Notes under the pieces: model-generated
What the model was told of the DNA's origin: nothing
The model's database searches: none
What the model saw: the letters and a program-made list of their open reading frames with translations, nothing else
Origin: an uncultured Bacilli bacterium
Lineage (GTDB): Bacteria > Bacillota_I > Bacilli_A > RF39 > UBA660
Direction of reading: 5' to 3'
DNA: 64,000 nucleotides
NCBI GenBank assembly: GCA_944332205.1
Contig: CALVJN010000001.1
Location: forward strand, 1-64,000
Shown: in pieces, positions 61,659 through 64,000 of the stretch
How the letters are laid out: each line of letters begins with the position of its first letter
Numbering within the stretch: the first letter of the stretch is position 1
Position numbers and translations under genes: made by a program

Positions 61659-62957
61659 TCAAGTAAAATTTTTTAACAAATCATCAAGTTCTTTTTGTTC
61701 TTCTTTAGATATTTCACTTTTTTCTATTGTTTTTTCAAACCAAGAAGGCAATACTTCTTGGCTAGCATTATTAGTTTTAGTTATCTTACTTTTCTCTAAT
61801 AGTTTTTTTATTTTTTTATGTTCTTTTTCAGCAATTTTCATAGCATCTTCAACAGTTTCAATATTCATTCTACACCATTGAGAAGCAACTGTCTCAACAT
61901 AACTTCTAGTGAATTTATTATTATTTACTTTAAGAACATATGATATTAAAACATTAACTACGCCTGGTTTCATTTTCTGCTTTACCATTAAATCTTCAAT
62001 TATTCTAAGCTCACGCATAGTAGGTTCTCCATTTTTATACTTACTCCTCAAATAATCATTTGGTGTCACATTTTCAAAAGTATAAACTTGCTTTGCCCAA
62101 TTAGAAGTATCTCCACTAGGATTTTTTAAATACTCTGGTTGTCTTGAATAAATCAAAGTAGGAAGTTTTCCTGCATTTTCAAACTCATAAAAATTTCTGC
62201 AGTTTTTAGTTAATTCTTCTTTATTTATCATTCCTTTTTCATTTAAACTATTTCTTACCATTCCTTGCATATTTAAATCATCAATATTATAAGTAAAAGC
62301 TAAAGAATTAATTAGATTTCTAACTTCTGAATTAAAACATTTATCATTAATAATATTTTTTGGAATACTAGATATTAATAAATCAAAATCAATTTTATCA
62401 CTAATGCTAATAGTACCAATATTCTTTTTAATAATATTATCATTCTCTACAAAAACATTACCACTTATAGATGTAAAAACACTATCAAATGTTGCTGTAA
62501 TATCTTTATATTCACGTAAACTTATTTTTGGTATTTTAAAACAGCTGATTATTTTTTCGTATTCTTTTTTACCTAAATTATTATATAAAACAACACTTAA
62601 AATTGGATGATTTAAAAAGTCTGCTATTGATAATGGAGAATACAAAACATAAACATAATTGTTCACATTCTCCTCTTTTACATATGTTTTAAGTAATCCA
62701 ACAGCCTCCAATTTTTCTCTTGCAATTATTATATCCTGTAATTTAAGTTGCATAGTACTAACTAAATGATGATGTGTAAGTTCATTACTCATTAGTTCTC
62801 TTTTTTCTAAATCATCAATAAGAGTTAAATAAAGACTAACAGCTGTATGGCCAATAATCGGTTGATATAACATAGTTATTTTTTTCTTATCTTGATCAGA
62901 CAATATTGTTTTATTTATAACTATATATGTATCAGCTGGCAATAATTTACCATTCAT
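61659..62957 (-). CDS. dnaB: DnaB-like replication initiation and membrane attachment protein
   Basis: 432 residues from ATG 62957 (GGATGTGA upstream; an opening at 63008 has no site). Bacillota-type DnaB of the DnaB/DnaD superfamily, not the helicase. The N-terminal winged-helix-like domain begins PADTYIVI and has LYQPIIGHTAVSLYL. A DnaD-like C-terminal helical domain has EPTMRELRIIEDLMVK and RSYVETVASQWCR. It helps load the replicative helicase at oriC and in restart. It is followed by the serS promoter. The neighbouring genes upstream are unknown. Confidence 0.88.
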   Translation of the reverse strand: MNGKLLPADTYIVINKTILSDQDKKKITMLYQPIIGHTAVSLYLTLIDDLEKRELMSNELTHHHLVSTMQLKLQDIIIAREKLEAVGLLKTYVKEENVNNYVYVLYSPLSIADFLNHPILSVVLYNNLGKKEYEKIISCFKIPKISLREYKDITATFDSVFTSISGNVFVENDNIIKKNIGTISISDKIDFDLLISSIPKNIINDKCFNSEVRNLINSLAFTYNIDDLNMQGMVRNSLNEKGMINKEELTKNCRNFYEFENAGKLPTLIYSRQPEYLKNPSGDTSNWAKQVYTFENVTPNDYLRSKYKNGEPTMRELRIIEDLMVKQKMKPGVVNVLISYVLKVNNNKFTRSYVETVASQWCRMNIETVEDAMKIAEKEHKKIKKLLEKSKITKTNNASQEVLPSWFEKTIEKSEISKEEQKELDDLLKNFT

Positions 62958-63023
62958 AAAATCACATCCAATCAATAACGTAATAATAGACTTTATTAAT
63001 GACATCAAAAAAACATTTAAGTA

Positions 63024-63851
63024 CTAAAGAGATAAACTTAATATTTTCTTTTTTACATTTATTGTACTAGTACATTCTTTATTCAAAGATTCTAATTTTT
63101 CATAACATACAGAGTTTATCGGCAATCCCCATGAAAGTACATTAATAATATCTTGCTGATCATCAAAATCAAATGATAAGTATTCATCTATTTTACCCCT
63201 TTTACAATAATAAATCTCACTTGGAGAAATAATTCTACTAGTGCTCTTTTTATAATAACGCAAACACATTTTTAACAGTTTCTCATTAAAAAAGGATAAA
63301 TCACCAATAGAAAAAAATGACAATTCATTACCTAAATCTATAAAATTAAGCAAAGATTTTATTTCTGCATCTCTCTCAAACAAAACTTGATTATAAAAAA
63401 AATTATATAAAATCTTTTCACTAAAACTAACATTATTAGGGAGTCTACTACCGAATTCGATACCTTCATTTATTAAAGATTGTATCACAGAATCACCATA
63501 AGTTCTTTCAATTGAATCTCTTTTTTGCTTTACATGCTGTAGCTCATGCAAAATAGTGCACAAACAATTAAAATTGAAAAAACGAGTAAACTCTTTTTTA
63601 TTGAGATTAGAAGTAAAGGTTGGTAACAAATTAAAAGAAGAAAACTTAATATTTTCTAAATCAATAATTAAATTTCTATAACTAGGATAATAAATTGCAT
63701 AACACTTAAGCTTTCCTACTTCAACTCTACTTAAATAATCACGTAAACCTTCAGATAAAACAATTAAATTAATTAATTCCATCAAATTTTTTTCATTTAA
63801 TTCTTTTCCTGATACTAAACAATCCAAAATATAACTTTTATAATCACACAC
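63024..63851 (-). CDS. Zincin-like protein with HELQH
   Basis: 275 residues from GTG 63851, with AAGGGTGA 5 nt upstream; a GTG at 63860 overlaps that site. No signal or TM. ILHELQHVKQ near 105-114 has the HExxH zinc and catalytic motif, and LFERDAEIKS about 45 residues later could supply the third ligand. The fold is otherwise unassigned, reminiscent of ImmA/M78-type or phage-style metallopeptidases. It lies 66 nt upstream of dnaB. Substrate unknown; it could also be an inactive relative. Confidence 0.65.
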   Translation of the reverse strand: MCDYKSYILDCLVSGKELNEKNLMELINLIVLSEGLRDYLSRVEVGKLKCYAIYYPSYRNLIIDLENIKFSSFNLLPTFTSNLNKKEFTRFFNFNCLCTILHELQHVKQKRDSIERTYGDSVIQSLINEGIEFGSRLPNNVSFSEKILYNFFYNQVLFERDAEIKSLLNFIDLGNELSFFSIGDLSFFNEKLLKMCLRYYKKSTSRIISPSEIYYCKRGKIDEYLSFDFDDQQDIINVLSWGLPINSVCYEKLESLNKECTSTINVKKKILSLSL

Positions 63852-63874
63852 AAAACTCACCCTTTGTGCACAAT

Positions 63875-63913
63875 ATAATATAATAAAAAAGATAAAAAGT
63901 AAAGTTTATCTTT
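63875..63913 (-). promoter_or_regulatory. Terminator with overlapping promoter
   Basis: Minus strand stem AAAGATAAA (63905-63913) / TTTATCTTT (63888-63896), followed by TTTTTT, ends the gene at 63929. Inside it TTTACT (63898-63903), 17-nt spacer, TATTAT (63875-63880) could start the HELQH gene. Confidence 0.5.
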
Positions 63914-63928
63914 CAAAACAAATATTCA

Positions 63929-64000
63929 CTATTCATCATTCATTGCTAAAATTTCAACAACTTTTTTAACATTTAATTCGTTAAATGGTTTTTCAAGAAT
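63929..64000 (-). CDS. 3' end of a gene cut by the window edge
   Basis: The last 23 codons and TAG of a minus-strand gene: ILEKPFNELNVKKVVEIL and on, ending AMNDE. It is too short to assign. The KPF tripeptide could hint at a receiver domain, but this is not enough. Confidence 0.55.
   Translation of the reverse strand: MLEKPFNELNVKKVVEILAMNDE

Overview
The window is a very AT-rich, densely packed bacterial chromosome segment, roughly a quarter to 30% G+C by eye. It reads as a walled Bacillota of the Bacilli or Mycoplasmatota-border type, plausibly an uncultured gut lineage. Evidence for this: T-box leaders ahead of asnS and serS, a DnaB/DnaD-family replication initiator, a sporulation-type SigG, MurD, GalE, strong AGGAGG ribosome sites, many TTG/GTG starts, and TGA used as a stop (for example at the ATGA overlap near 35,523). 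Almost everything is on the minus strand. Only trpS and a small thioredoxin-like lipoprotein gene are on the plus strand. I see no phage, transposase, integrase, relaxase or CRISPR array.

Layout. 0-2.4 kb: a PII-like regulator with a DUF1538 membrane protein. 2.5-11.5 kb: housekeeping genes (lipoprotein, asnS with T-box, polysaccharide deacetylase, trpS, tex, a 3D-domain wall protein, a DUF3603-like protein). 11.6-17.5 kb: a surface operon with two tandem paralogous membrane-anchored proteins, a ~1,326-residue Cys-rich secreted protein and a TadE-like single-pass protein. 17.6-22.9 kb: a thioredoxin-like lipoprotein, then a pentapeptide / ABC transporter / diacylglycerol-kinase operon, then an M23/SH3-like protein that appears to start at ATT. 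23.0 kb: tRNA-Ala(TGC). 23.4-26.8 kb: holA and accessory membrane proteins.

26.8-46.2 kb is the centre of interest. It holds a complete-looking Tad (type IVb) pilus engine: CpaB, CpaF/TadA, TadB, TadC, a 56-residue Flp-like pilin, a TadE-like pseudopilin and TadZ. It is joined to a Gram-positive-style type IV secretion set: a VirB2-like two-TM protein, VirB6, VirB3/PrgI, VirB4 split into two genes, a SpoIID-NlpC/P60 wall hydrolase, and VirD4. Two odd accessory genes follow: a nuclease-like protein with altered catalytic residues, and a J-like/thioredoxin-like membrane fusion. With no relaxase or integrase, this looks like a resident surface or secretion machine rather than a conjugative element. 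Just upstream lies a 968-residue protein with a class III prepilin leader fused to adhesin-like repeats (47.6-50.5 kb). Together with the 12-17 kb surface operon, it offers candidate substrates or tips.

50.7-64 kb: a coiled-coil protein, a glycolipid-type glycosyltransferase, sigG, galE, an adjacent murD-murL pair (the alternative route to D-glutamate in peptidoglycan), serS with T-box, dnaB, a zincin-like protein and the 3' end of one more gene. Functional calls are from reading motifs only; no database search was run.
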